A stretch of 32,979 nt of DNA from Gemmatimonadota bacterium (GCA_003246755.1 QKDC01000024.1:1-32979), one strand, 5' to 3'; counted from the stretch's first letter, positions 16,470 to 24,962 are shown. Program-made: numbers and translations. The notes: generated by a model from the letters alone, not told the origin.

Positions 16470-16528
16470 AAACTCAAACCCTTTCCCGTGGCCCACTTGG
16501 CGCGGCTTGAACAAGAGGATCCCCACCC

Positions 16529-18511
16529 ATGTCGTCCACCCTGGAAAACACAGCCGATTCATCCACCCCGCCGAGTGGATCTTCCCCCGAGTCTTTCGCG
16601 ATGTCCGAGATGAGGGTGCGGAAAGACCTCTACGACGATTCCTACAGTGATGCCGAGTACCAGGAAATGCTCTCCATGTACGAGGGCACCCTGGCGGCGA
16701 TCGTCGAGGGAGAGATCGTTCAGTCCACGGTGCTGCGCATTACTGATGCTGCGGTCATCCTCGACGTCGGCTTCAAGTCAGAGGGTTCCGTGCCACTGGA
16801 CGAGTTTCAGGAGCGGCCGAACGAGGGCGACAAGGTCGAGGTCTTCCTGGAGCACCTGGAGGACCAGGATGGTGCGGTCGTCCTCTCCAAGAAGAAGGCC
16901 GACTTCATGCGGGTCTGGGAGAAGATCCGGACCGCCCACGAGAACGACGAAGCCGTGGAAGGCACCTTGATGAAGAAGATCAAGGGAGGTGTCGTGGTGT
17001 CGGTCATGGGGGTCGATGCCTTCTTGCCCGGAAGCCAAATCGCACTCCGACGGGTGCCGAACATCGACGAACTCCTCGGGCAAACCTACGAGTTCAAGAT
17101 CATCAAACTCAATAAGCGCCGCCGCAATATCGTGGTCAGCCGACGCGTGATCCTGGAAGGCGAGCGGGCCACCAAGCGCGAGTCCCTGATGAAAGAGCTC
17201 GAGGTCAACCAAGTCCGGAAGGGTGTGGTCAAGAACATCACCGACTTCGGTGCCTTCATAGACCTCGGTGGGGTGGACGGTCTGTTGCACATCACCGACA
17301 TGTCGTACGGCCGGGTGTCTCATCCCTCCGAAGTGGTCTCGATCGGATCCGAAGTCGAAATCAAAATTCTCGACATTGATTGGGACCGGGAGCGTATCAG
17401 TCTGGGAATGAAGCAGCTCAGCGCGTATCCCTGGAAGGACGTCGCGGAGCGATACCCAGTCGGCACCAGAGTGCAGGGGAAGGTGGTTTCGATTACCAAC
17501 TATGGGGCTTTCGTCGAACTCGAACCCGGAATCGAGGGACTGGTCCATATCTCCGAGATGAGTTGGACCCGAAATGTCCGGCATCCTTCCAAGATCGTAT
17601 CTATCGGTGAAACCATTGAGGCGGTCGTGCTCAAGGTCGATGAGGCCGAAGAGAAGATCTCGCTCGGCATGAAGCAGACCGAGCAGGATCCCTGGATGAC
17701 CCTGCCGACCAAGTATCCCATCGGGACCCGAGTCAGTGGCAAGGTGAGGAACCTGACCAGCTTCGGCGCGTTCGTGGAACTCGAGCCGGGAATCGACGGC
17801 CTCATTCACATTTCCGACATGTCCTGGACCAAGCGGGTCCAACACCCGTCGGAGATCGTGAAGAAGGCGGACGCCGTCGACGTGATGGTGCTGAACATCG
17901 ACATCGACAACAAGCGGATTTCCCTCGGTTTGAAGCAGGCCGAAGAAGATCCATGGCTCAAGATCGGCGAGACCTACCCGGTGGGGACACCACTCCGTGG
18001 TCGCGTAGTTCGCCTCATGGATAAGGGTGTCGTGGTCGATCTCGGGAATAATCTCGAAGGCTTCGTGCCGATGTCACAGCTCGGGAAGGAAGACATCACG
18101 AGCCCGAGTGAGATGGTGCAGGAGGGACAGGTCGTCGAAACCGAAGTGCTCGAAGTCGACCCCATCCATCATCGGATCGTGGTCGGAGTCACTGGGTATC
18201 CGGACGAACCCATCATCCCCCCGGTGCGCCCCGTCTATGAAGACGATGACATTGACGAGGACCTCGAGGATCTGAAGCCGCCGGAGCCGGCCGCTGAAGT
18301 CATGGTGGCTGCCGAGGCCGAAGCGGTGCCGGAGGTAAAGGCACCTGTCGCCGAGGCCTCCGCGGACCAGAACGAGGCCCCGAAGGCTGAGAGCGCACCG
18401 CCAGCCGAGGCAGTCCCGGTGTCCGAAGCGGCACCAGAAGCGGAGGTCGCCCCCGAAACAGAGACGACGGCCCCTGAGGCCAAAGGCTCAGAGGAGCCCA
18501 AGGCCGAGTAA
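16529..18511 (+). CDS. rpsA: 30S ribosomal protein S1
   Basis: RNA-binding protein of 660 residues that brings mRNA to the 30S subunit. Six S1 (OB-fold) repeats can be traced at about residues 58-122, 140-207, 226-295, 310-382, 396-469 and 483-554. Repeats 3-5 carry the strong ITDFGAF / GAFVELEPGI...GLVHISEMSW pattern. Repeats 1 and 2 are the diverged ribosome-docking type, and repeat 6 is weaker. An Ala/Pro/Glu-rich acidic tail of about 100 residues follows, longer than in E. coli S1 (557 residues). The ATG has AAGAGGAT about 8 bases ahead. An additional N-terminal stretch of about 25 Ser/Thr/Pro-rich residues precedes the first repeat; a later start at Met25 is possible. Confidence 0.95.
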   Translation: MSSTLENTADSSTPPSGSSPESFAMSEMRVRKDLYDDSYSDAEYQEMLSMYEGTLAAIVEGEIVQSTVLRITDAAVILDVGFKSEGSVPLDEFQERPNEGDKVEVFLEHLEDQDGAVVLSKKKADFMRVWEKIRTAHENDEAVEGTLMKKIKGGVVVSVMGVDAFLPGSQIALRRVPNIDELLGQTYEFKIIKLNKRRRNIVVSRRVILEGERATKRESLMKELEVNQVRKGVVKNITDFGAFIDLGGVDGLLHITDMSYGRVSHPSEVVSIGSEVEIKILDIDWDRERISLGMKQLSAYPWKDVAERYPVGTRVQGKVVSITNYGAFVELEPGIEGLVHISEMSWTRNVRHPSKIVSIGETIEAVVLKVDEAEEKISLGMKQTEQDPWMTLPTKYPIGTRVSGKVRNLTSFGAFVELEPGIDGLIHISDMSWTKRVQHPSEIVKKADAVDVMVLNIDIDNKRISLGLKQAEEDPWLKIGETYPVGTPLRGRVVRLMDKGVVVDLGNNLEGFVPMSQLGKEDITSPSEMVQEGQVVETEVLEVDPIHHRIVVGVTGYPDEPIIPPVRPVYEDDDIDEDLEDLKPPEPAAEVMVAAEAEAVPEVKAPVAEASADQNEAPKAESAPPAEAVPVSEAAPEAEVAPETETTAPEAKGSEEPKAE

Positions 18512-18537
18512 CCCGGGTCCCGAAACGGGGGGATGGA

Positions 18538-18945
18538 ATGCGGAGCGAGAACGTCGAGGTCGAGGCGATCCCGCTCCGCATTCGTGCGTCGAGTGGCGCC
18601 ACGGTCGAGGGTGGGCAGGCACAGGTCGTCCGACCCTCGTTGGTCGCCCGGGCGCGGCGCTCCTTCGGTTGGCTCGCGGGTGGTGTGCTTGGGGGATTGC
18701 TCTTCCTTCCCGTTCCCCTGGTTCACTTTTTTGGGGTTGTGTTCTTCCTCGTAATGAGTGTCGTGGCGGTCAAGACGCTCGGGACGACAGCGGTGCTCCG
18801 GGCGGCCAAGGGTCCCTGTCCGGCGTGTGGCAGGGAGGGCTCCTTCTTTCTCGGCCTCGGTTGGCGGCCAGCGAAGTTTCCTGCCACGACGTCGTGCAAG
18901 CACTGCTCGATCGGTCTCACCTTGACGGCGATCGAAGAGATCTGA
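18538..18945 (+). CDS. Small membrane protein with C-terminal zinc ribbon
   Basis: Not a family I recognise. Of its 135 residues, about 1-43 are polar. Residues about 44-82 form one long hydrophobic stretch or two close transmembrane helices (GWLAGGVLGGLLFLPVPLV and VVFFLVMSVVAV). The C-terminal part has CPAC (94-97) and CKHC (120-123), a four-cysteine zinc-ribbon pattern on the same side of the membrane. A G-rich ribosome site lies just ahead. The gene starts 27 bases after rpsA and ends 74 bases before the carboxyltransferase gene. It may be transcribed from the rpsA promoter. Function unknown. Confidence 0.7.
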   Translation: MRSENVEVEAIPLRIRASSGATVEGGQAQVVRPSLVARARRSFGWLAGGVLGGLLFLPVPLVHFFGVVFFLVMSVVAVKTLGTTAVLRAAKGPCPACGREGSFFLGLGWRPAKFPATTSCKHCSIGLTLTAIEEI

Positions 18946-19003
18946 TGCGTCAACAGGCCGCGACTCCGCTCTGAATCGGAGAGGTTCTCGCCGTCGGGAG
19001 CAC

Positions 19004-19009
19004 TATATT
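19004..19009 (+). promoter_or_regulatory. -10 like box close to the carboxylase start
   Basis: TATATT matches five of six -10 consensus bases and ends only 10 bases before the ATG of the carboxyltransferase gene. No ribosome site is visible between. If used, the mRNA would be nearly leaderless. The -35 position (about 18981) is not consensus-like. Confidence 0.35.
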
Positions 19010-19019
19010 CAGCCCACAG

Positions 19020-20573
19020 ATGACTGATCCCCGCGAACGTCTCGATGAACTGCAGCGTCTCCAATCCCTGACCGAGGCGGGAGGGGGGGCCAAGCGCGTA
19101 GCCAGCCAGCACGCCAAGGGGAAACTCACTGCCCGTGAGCGAATCGACCTGCTGCTCGACGAGGATTCGTTCGTCGAAATCGATCGCTTCGTGACCCACC
19201 GGTCGACCGAATTCGGGTTGGGTGATCAGCAGTTTCCCGGCGACGGTGTGGTTGCGGGACACGGCCGGATTGACGGACGACTCGTCTATCTGTACGCCCA
19301 GGACTTCACGATCCTCGGTGGCTCCTTGGGGGAGGCCCACGCCGGCAAGATCTGCAAAGTCATGGATCTCGCCGTCCGCAACGGGGCTCCTATCATCGGC
19401 CTGAGTGATTCCGGTGGCGCCCGGATTCAAGAAGGCGTCGCATCACTGGGCGGATACGCCGACATCTTCCTCCGCAACACACTCGCCTCCGGGGTCGTCC
19501 CACAGATCTCCATCATCCTCGGGCCCTGTGCTGGTGGAGCGGTGTACAGCCCGGCCATTACCGATTTCGTGTTCATGGTCCGCGGGGTGAGTTACATGTT
19601 CGTCACCGGACCCAATGTCCTCAAGACAGTGACACACGAAGAAGTGACGTTCGAGGAACTTGGTGGTGCGGACGTGCATGGAGAACGATCCGGGATCGCA
19701 CACCGTGTCTTCGATTCGGAGCCGGAATGCCTTCTAGCCGTTCGAGAACTCCTGCAATACCTGCCGGCCAACAACCTGGACGAGCCACCGGTGGTGGACA
19801 GCAGCGATCCCGTGGATCGACGGGATGAGTCCCTGCTCGATGTCATACCCCGCACCGCGACCCAGCCCTACGACATGCACGCCGTCATTGCCTCGGTGGC
19901 CGACGCAGAGACCTTCTACGAAATCCACCCAGGTTTTGCCGGGAACGTTGTGGTCGGGTTCGCGCGGTTGGGCGGGCACGTGGTGGGGATCATCGCCAAC
20001 CAGCCGGCGGTGTTGGCGGGGGTCCTCGACATCGACGCGTCGGTGAAGGGAGCCCGTTTTGTTCGACTCTGCGACGCCTTCAACATTCCGCTGGTCTCGT
20101 TCGTGGACGTGCCCGGCTTTCTGCCGGGTGTTGGTCAGGAACACGGCGGGATCATCCGTCACGGTGCGAAGCTGCTCTATGCCTACTGCGAGGCAACGGT
20201 GCCCAAGCTGACGGTGATCACGCGGAAGGCCTACGGTGGAGCCTATGACGTCATGAGTTCCAAGCACATCCGGGGAGACCTCAACCTGGCGTGGCCAACG
20301 GCGGAGATCGCGGTGATGGGACCGAAGGGCGCCGTGGAGATCCTCTTTCGAAAGGAAATTGGCACGGCGGACAACCCCGAAGCCGAGACCTCCCGCCTGG
20401 TGGACGAGTACACCGAGAAGTTCGCCAACCCGTACCTCGCCGCTTCGCGAGGTTTCGTGGATGACGTCATCGATCCGCGTGACACCCGGCCACGACTCAT
20501 CGATGCTCTCCGGACCCTTCGGACCAAGCGCGATCGGAATCCACCGAAGAAGCATGGCAACATCCCCCTGTAG
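19020..20573 (+). CDS. Acyl-CoA carboxylase carboxyltransferase (beta) subunit, probably propionyl-CoA type
   Basis: Crotonase-fold carboxyltransferase of 517 residues that passes carboxyl from carboxybiotin to an acyl-CoA. N-terminal motifs include [29 protein letters not shown] (oxyanion pair Gly132-Gly133) and [13 protein letters not shown]-terminal motifs include [24 protein letters not shown] and [11 protein letters not shown]. The Asp after AYGGAY (Asp410) aligns with the Streptomyces PccB residue (Asp422) reported to favour propionyl-CoA, so a PccB-like role is likely but not proven. The ATG lacks a clear ribosome site. The biotin carboxylase GTG follows 7 bases after the stop. Together with the biotin carrier gene further down, it completes a three-subunit enzyme. 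Confidence 0.93.
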   Translation: MTDPRERLDELQRLQSLTEAGGGAKRVASQHAKGKLTARERIDLLLDEDSFVEIDRFVTHRSTEFGLGDQQFPGDGVVAGHGRIDGRLVYLYAQDFTILGGSLGEAHAGKICKVMDLAVRNGAPIIGLSDSGGARIQEGVASLGGYADIFLRNTLASGVVPQISIILGPCAGGAVYSPAITDFVFMVRGVSYMFVTGPNVLKTVTHEEVTFEELGGADVHGERSGIAHRVFDSEPECLLAVRELLQYLPANNLDEPPVVDSSDPVDRRDESLLDVIPRTATQPYDMHAVIASVADAETFYEIHPGFAGNVVVGFARLGGHVVGIIANQPAVLAGVLDIDASVKGARFVRLCDAFNIPLVSFVDVPGFLPGVGQEHGGIIRHGAKLLYAYCEATVPKLTVITRKAYGGAYDVMSSKHIRGDLNLAWPTAEIAVMGPKGAVEILFRKEIGTADNPEAETSRLVDEYTEKFANPYLAASRGFVDDVIDPRDTRPRLIDALRTLRTKRDRNPPKKHGNIPL

Positions 20574-20580
20574 GGGAATC

Positions 20581-22098
20581 GTGCCGGACAGGAATCCTCC
20601 CCTATTCACTCGGGTCCTCATCGCCAACCGCGGTGAGATCGCGCTCCGAATCGTTCGCGCGTGCCGGGAGGCGGGAGTCGAATCCGTCGCCGTCTATTCC
20701 GACGCCGATCGGGGCCTCCCGTTCGTTCGTGCGGCCGACCATGCCGTGGGCATCGGGCCGAGTCCGGCGGGCCAGAGCTACCTTCGGGTCGACAAACTCC
20801 TGGCGGCCGCGCGGGACTCGGGTGCGGGGGCGATCCACCCCGGCTACGGGTTCCTCGCCGAGCGTGCCGACTTCGCCCGTGCCGTGGAGGATGCGGGACT
20901 GGTATTCATCGGACCCCCGTCGGCTGCCATCCAGGCGATGGGAGACAAGACCGAAGCCCGGAAGCGGATGATCGCTGCGGGGGTTCCCGTGGTCCCAGGC
21001 AGCGAGGGGCCTGTGACCGATCCGGCGGCGGCGGCGGTGGTGGCGAACGCCCTCGGGTTCCCCGTCCTCGTCAAAGCGGTGGCAGGCGGTGGCGGGCGCG
21101 GCATGCGCGAGGTCCATCGGGAGGCCGATCTCGCTGGGGCTCTCACCTCAGCCGCGTCGGAAGCAGAGAAGGCCTTCGGCGATGCGCGCGTCTATCTGGA
21201 GAAGCTCATCCTCCGTCCTCGTCACATCGAGATCCAGATCTTGGCGGATGAGGCGCGGACGATTCATCTGGGCGAACGGGAATGCTCCATCCAGCGCCGG
21301 CACCAGAAGGTGGTTGAAGAGGCGCCATCCTCGGCGGTGGATGCACGGCTCCGCGACGCCATGGGAGCCGCCGCCGTCGCCGCCGCCACTGCCGTCGGGT
21401 ATCGGGGTGCCGGGACCTGTGAGTTTCTCCTCGGAGCCGACGGCCGGTTCTTCTTTCTGGAGATGAACACGCGGATACAAGTCGAACATCCAGTGACCGA
21501 GATGGTCTACGGTGTCGATCTGGTGCGAGAGCAGCTGCGCATTGCGGCAGGGCACCTCATGTCCCTGCCGGAAACGCCACCAGCGCCTCACGGCTGGTCG
21601 ATCGAATGTCGCATCACGAGCGAGGACCCCTCCAATGCTTTCCTCCCCTCGACGGGCAAGATCACCTATCTGAGTTCACCAAGTGGCCCGGGGATTCGGT
21701 GGGACGCCGGATACGAATCCGGTGACGAGGTGACTTTGCACTACGACTCGCTCCTCGCCAAGCTCATCGCGGTAGCCCCCACTCGGCCTGCCGCGATCGA
21801 TCGGATGCAACGGGCTCTTGAGGAGCTGGTGATCGTGGGTGTCTCCTCCAACCAGGCGTTCCTCCGACGGTTGCTCTCCCACCACGACTTTCGACGGGGT
21901 GAGATCGATATCGCCTTCCTCGATCGGAACCCCCACCTGGCGTCTCCCCCCGCCGATGAGGAGGCCTTACTGCCTGCGGTCATCCTGGCCGCCCTGCTCG
22001 ACGCCGAGCGGCGCCATACGGTTCGGCCGGTGGTGGCAGAGGGGGCGACGACCGGGAGCGAGTGGTTGCGTGTGGCAAGACGAGAGGGACTGAGGTGA
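20581..22098 (+). CDS. Biotin carboxylase (alpha-type) subunit of acyl-CoA carboxylase
   Basis: ATP-grasp enzyme of 505 residues carboxylating biotin with bicarbonate and ATP. Visible motifs are VLIANRGEIA (12-21), GDKTEARK (Lys123), VLVKAVAGGGGRGM (Lys165, glycine loop 169-175), HIEIQIL, ERECSIQRRHQKVVEEAPS and EMNTRIQVEHPVTEM. It ends soon after the biotin-carboxylase C-terminal domain and carries no biotin attachment domain; that is a separate gene at 23321. The frame is open from inside the previous gene. The GTG at 20581 with TAGGGG before it begins the standard N-terminus RVLIANRGEIA. Its stop overlaps the methyltransferase start by 4 bases (GTGA). Confidence 0.93.
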   Translation: MPDRNPPLFTRVLIANRGEIALRIVRACREAGVESVAVYSDADRGLPFVRAADHAVGIGPSPAGQSYLRVDKLLAAARDSGAGAIHPGYGFLAERADFARAVEDAGLVFIGPPSAAIQAMGDKTEARKRMIAAGVPVVPGSEGPVTDPAAAAVVANALGFPVLVKAVAGGGGRGMREVHREADLAGALTSAASEAEKAFGDARVYLEKLILRPRHIEIQILADEARTIHLGERECSIQRRHQKVVEEAPSSAVDARLRDAMGAAAVAAATAVGYRGAGTCEFLLGADGRFFFLEMNTRIQVEHPVTEMVYGVDLVREQLRIAAGHLMSLPETPPAPHGWSIECRITSEDPSNAFLPSTGKITYLSSPSGPGIRWDAGYESGDEVTLHYDSLLAKLIAVAPTRPAAIDRMQRALEELVIVGVSSNQAFLRRLLSHHDFRRGEIDIAFLDRNPHLASPPADEEALLPAVILAALLDAERRHTVRPVVAEGATTGSEWLRVARREGLR

Positions 22099-23324
22099 GT
22101 GACGCCATCTGGATCACCGACATCGCCGCCGGAGGCGATGGCGTTGGCCGCATGGCGGATGGCAGGGCAATCTTTATCCCACGTACGGCACCGGGCGATC
22201 TCGTCGAACCACAAGCCGTTCGACTCCACTCATCGTATGCCAAAGGGCGGCTCGGCGTCCTGCGAGAGGCTGCAGCCGTCCGAGTGACTCCCAGGTGCGG
22301 CCACTACGATGCCGATGCCTGTGGCGGCTGTCAGATACAGCACCTGTCGGCGCCGGCGCAGCGGGAGGCAAAACGACGGATCCTGGAGCAGGCGCTGCTC
22401 CGCATTGGGGGCGTTCAGGTCGAGATCCCGACGGTCGAGTCCGGTCCCGAATGGGGGTACCGGAATCGCATCACTCTCACCCTCGACACCACGGGCACCT
22501 TGGGTTTTCACCAAGTAGGTCGGCCCGACGAGCTCTTCGATGTCTCACACTGTGAGATCGCTCGACCGGTCGTGAACGACCTTCTTGCCACCACGCGAAA
22601 AGCCAGAGAGACGATCCCTCGGGGCACCACTCGGATCACCTTGAGAGAGGGACGCCAAGGCCAACCCGGAATCGTGCTCTGGGGAGAAGCCCCCCCCTCG
22701 CGAGCGGAGAGCGACATCTTCCGTGCGGCTCTCGAGGACGCCACTCCCGATGCTCCCCCTGACCTGTGGTGGCACGGACCGAATGGGGACTCGCGGCCGA
22801 TCTCTGCGGGTGAGGATGGGGTCGGGGTCGTCGGATTCGAGCAGGTACAACCCGATTTTGGTGACCGGATCAGGACCGTTGCGCTCGACCTCTTACGGGA
22901 CGTGGATAACCGGCTCGTGTGGGACCTCTATGCGGGTGCGGGAGAGGGGACCGCGATTCTTGCAACCAAGGGTGCTCGCGTGGAGAGTGTTGAGCGAAAT
23001 CCCGCGCTATTCTCCTTGGCCCAGCGTAACGCGTTCCCCGGGGTGAGGAGGCTGCTCGGTACGGTGGAGGAGTCACTCAGCCAGCTCTCCCCACCGGAGA
23101 GGGTCGTCGTGAATCCACCCCGGACCGGGCTCGGCGCAGTCGTGACGGAGGCCCTCGGGGAGGCGGGTCCGGAGCGGATTGCCTATGTGTCGTGCGATCC
23201 GGCGACCTTGGCCCGTGACATCAAGCGTCTCGCCCCCTTGTATGACCTCGAGACGGTCCGGGCGTTTGACCTCTTCCCACAAACCGCCCACGTCGAAAGC
23301 GTCGCCCTCCTGGTCCGGCGATGA
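22095..23324 (+). CDS. TrmA/RumA-family RNA (uracil-C5) methyltransferase
   Basis: Predicted 409-residue SAM-dependent RNA methyltransferase. An N-terminal TRAM-like beta domain (about 1-58) leads to a Fe-S cysteine set: Cys68, Cys76, Cys79 and Cys153, arranged C-x7-C-x2-C then SHCEIA. The catalytic end has VVVNPPRTGLG, YVSCDPATLARD (nucleophile Cys367) and AHVESVALL (Glu401 as base). Oddities are DLYAGAGEGT instead of the usual DLFCGxGNFT for SAM binding, and FEQVQPDF where family members often have F-x-Q-x-N. Family logic suggests m5U in 23S rRNA or tRNA, but the target is unsure. The GTG start overlaps the biotin carboxylase stop, and its own stop overlaps the biotin carrier start, both by 4 bases. 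Confidence 0.88.
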   Translation: MSDAIWITDIAAGGDGVGRMADGRAIFIPRTAPGDLVEPQAVRLHSSYAKGRLGVLREAAAVRVTPRCGHYDADACGGCQIQHLSAPAQREAKRRILEQALLRIGGVQVEIPTVESGPEWGYRNRITLTLDTTGTLGFHQVGRPDELFDVSHCEIARPVVNDLLATTRKARETIPRGTTRITLREGRQGQPGIVLWGEAPPSRAESDIFRAALEDATPDAPPDLWWHGPNGDSRPISAGEDGVGVVGFEQVQPDFGDRIRTVALDLLRDVDNRLVWDLYAGAGEGTAILATKGARVESVERNPALFSLAQRNAFPGVRRLLGTVEESLSQLSPPERVVVNPPRTGLGAVVTEALGEAGPERIAYVSCDPATLARDIKRLAPLYDLETVRAFDLFPQTAHVESVALLVRR

Positions 23325-23839
23325 AGCTCTTCGTGACCATTGGTACGCGAACCCGGGAGGTCACCGTGGAGCCGGGTGGGGGAGGGGATCGCCTGGCAGT
23401 CGACGGGGTCTCGGTCGACACTGCCCTCACCTCGATTCCCGGAACCCCACTCTGGCGTCTCGAAGTGAATGGTCGTGTTCACCTCTTGGTGGCCAGCCAT
23501 CTGGGACAGGGCAGCTGGGAGGTCGTCGATCGCGGGGAGCGTGTGGAAGTGGGCGTCCTGGACGAGCGTACCAGGCACATCCGTGCCCTGGTCGGCCAGG
23601 GGAGACGGCACCGTGGCGGTGGGGTGGTTCGGGCTCCGATGCCAGGATTGGTCGCGAAAGTCCTGGTCTCCGAGGGTGAACGGGTGGTGGCGGGGACCGG
23701 TCTCGTGGTTCTGGAAGCAATGAAGATGGAAAACCAGTTGGCTGCGCCCGGCGACGGGGTGGTGGGCCGGGTGGCGGTGACGCCAGGACAAACCGTCGAG
23801 AAGGGTCAGCTGCTGGTGGAACTGGAGGATGTGCCATAG
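23321..23839 (+). CDS. Biotin carboxyl carrier protein / biotinyl-domain subunit
   Basis: Protein of 172 residues ending in a biotinyl/lipoyl-like barrel: VRAPMPGLVAKVLVSEG, then the EAMKMEN attachment site with Lys135, then GVVGRVAVTPGQTVEKGQLLVEL. The first 90 residues resemble the extra beta domain that lies before the biotinyl domain in the alpha subunit of propionyl-CoA and related carboxylases, here split off as its own gene. The ATG overlaps the methyltransferase stop (ATGA). It should shuttle carboxybiotin between the carboxylase (20581) and carboxyltransferase (19020) of this operon. A small hairpin, TAGGGG / CCCCTA, overlaps its stop codon. Confidence 0.92.
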   Translation: MKLFVTIGTRTREVTVEPGGGGDRLAVDGVSVDTALTSIPGTPLWRLEVNGRVHLLVASHLGQGSWEVVDRGERVEVGVLDERTRHIRALVGQGRRHRGGGVVRAPMPGLVAKVLVSEGERVVAGTGLVVLEAMKMENQLAAPGDGVVGRVAVTPGQTVEKGQLLVELEDVP

Positions 23840-23852
23840 GGGTCCCCCTAGC

Positions 23853-23883
23853 TTGACCCAAGTGCTTGTCGGGGATTATTTTG
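23853..23883 (+). promoter_or_regulatory. Candidate promoter ahead of rplM
   Basis: TTGACC at 23853 is followed by the AT-rich GATTATTTT at 23874-23882, in otherwise GC-rich DNA, about 90 bases before the rplM start. Spacing to the best -10 hexamer (GATTAT, 15 bases) is short, so the exact boxes are unsure. A new transcription unit starting here makes functional sense. Confidence 0.35.
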
Positions 23884-23970
23884 CAAAGCTTCGCCCTAAC
23901 CGGGGCGACCGCCATCACCGGGAGTCACGGTGTTGGGAATCGTCTCGAAACAGTAAGCACGGATCTATTG

Positions 23971-24414
23971 ATGAAGACCTATTCGGCCAAGCCTTCTGAG
24001 ATTACCCACGATTGGCTCGTGGTGGATGCCGATGGCGTTCCCCTCGGTCGGCTGGCCAGCGCCGTCGCACAGCTGATTCGCGGGAAGCACAAGCCCACGT
24101 TCACTCCGCACATGGATGGTGGTGATTTCGTGATCGTGGTGAACGCAGCGAAGGTGAAGTTGACCGGCTCCAAGATCGACAAGAAGACGTACTTCAAGCA
24201 TACCGGTTACATGGGGCACGAGAAGCACACTCCCCTGCGTGATGAGTTGGCCAAGCATCCCGACCGGGTGATCGAGCGCGCGGTGTTCGGCATGCTCCCC
24301 AAGAATTCGTTGGCCAAACAGAAGCTGCGGTTGAAACTCAAGGTGTATGGTGAGGCCACCCATCCGCATGCGGCCCAGCAACCCAAGCCCTATACGATCA
24401 AGGTGAGTTCATGA
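23971..24414 (+). CDS. rplM: 50S ribosomal protein L13
   Basis: Large-subunit protein of 147 residues, standard size, binding 23S rRNA early in assembly. LGRLASAVAQLIRGKHKPTF and VVNAAKVKLTGSKIDKKTYFKHTGY are typical. The family signature lies around VFGMLPKNSLAKQKLRLKLKVY, ending with HPHAAQQP. The frame extends upstream, but the ATG at 23971 gives the normal N-terminus. Only a weak GGA lies ahead of it. It overlaps rpsI by 4 bases (ATGA), the near-universal rplM-rpsI pair. Confidence 0.97.
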   Translation: MKTYSAKPSEITHDWLVVDADGVPLGRLASAVAQLIRGKHKPTFTPHMDGGDFVIVVNAAKVKLTGSKIDKKTYFKHTGYMGHEKHTPLRDELAKHPDRVIERAVFGMLPKNSLAKQKLRLKLKVYGEATHPHAAQQPKPYTIKVSS

Positions 24415-24815
24415 GTGACGCCGTCCCGGAATTTCGCTGGCAGGCGGTTGGCCGGCGCAAGACGAGTGTTGCCCGCGTGTACCTCACTCCCGGGACGGGT
24501 AAGTGGGATATCAACGGACGCACGCTCGGGGACTACTTCCCGCGCAGTTCGCTGGTGTCGCACATCCAGCAGCCCTTCACCACGACCGATACCCTGGGGG
24601 CGTTCGACGTGCGAGCGCACGTGGACGGCGGTGGGATGACCGGACAGGCCGGTGCGATGCGACTGGCGATCGCGCGGTCGCTGGTGAAGGCCGATGAAAT
24701 GCATCGGGTCAAGTTGCGTAACGCAGGCTTCTTGACCAGGGACGCACGAGCGGTCGAGCGGAAGAAGCCAGGCCGCCCGGGCGCGCGGAAGCGTTTCCAG
24801 TTCTCCAAGCGGTAA
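24411..24815 (+). CDS. rpsI: 30S ribosomal protein S9
   Basis: Small-subunit protein of 134 residues. It shows GRRKTSVARVYLTPGTGK, the signature GGGMTGQAGAMRLAIARSL, and the basic C-terminal tail KKPGRPGARKRFQFSKR, whose last Arg reaches the P-site tRNA. It starts inside the last codon of rplM. Length is normal. Confidence 0.97.
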   Translation: MSDAVPEFRWQAVGRRKTSVARVYLTPGTGKWDINGRTLGDYFPRSSLVSHIQQPFTTTDTLGAFDVRAHVDGGGMTGQAGAMRLAIARSLVKADEMHRVKLRNAGFLTRDARAVERKKPGRPGARKRFQFSKR

Positions 24816-24962
24816 CCGGAGAACCCGCCGTGCCCCACGAGGGGCAGGCGATCACGCACACCGTCGGATTTCCACGAGGGTGCCCTCCTGATCGGGGAGG
24901 ATCGAGTGGGAAGGTGATGACGGTGGACGACTAACCCAATGAGGAAGGACTCGCGGCACCGG
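24816..24962 (+). promoter_or_regulatory. Possible structured leader of rpsB
   Basis: The 147 bases between rpsI and rpsB hold two compact hairpins: TGCCCC-ACGA-GGGGCA (24831-24846) and CCTCCT-GATCG-GGGAGG (24884-24900). Neither has a T-tract. The second loop's GGAGG arm and the later AGGAAGGA (24941-24948) are the sort of elements used in ribosomal-protein leader control. rpsB leaders are self-regulated by S2 in other bacteria; whether this one is homologous cannot be told by eye. Confidence 0.35.

Noticed and set aside
16778-17845. Long minus-strand open frame opposite rpsA
   Set aside because: It mirrors the S1 repeats, has repeated His/Asp/Leu composition and no ribosome site, so it is a shadow.
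20359-20580. Upstream extension of the biotin carboxylase frame
   Set aside because: It lies inside the carboxyltransferase gene. The GTG at 20581 with AGGGG ahead gives the standard start.
23837-23850. Palindrome TAGGGG/CCCCTA as a terminator
   Set aside because: The loop of 2 bases is too tight and no T-tract follows; it overlaps the biotin carrier stop codon.
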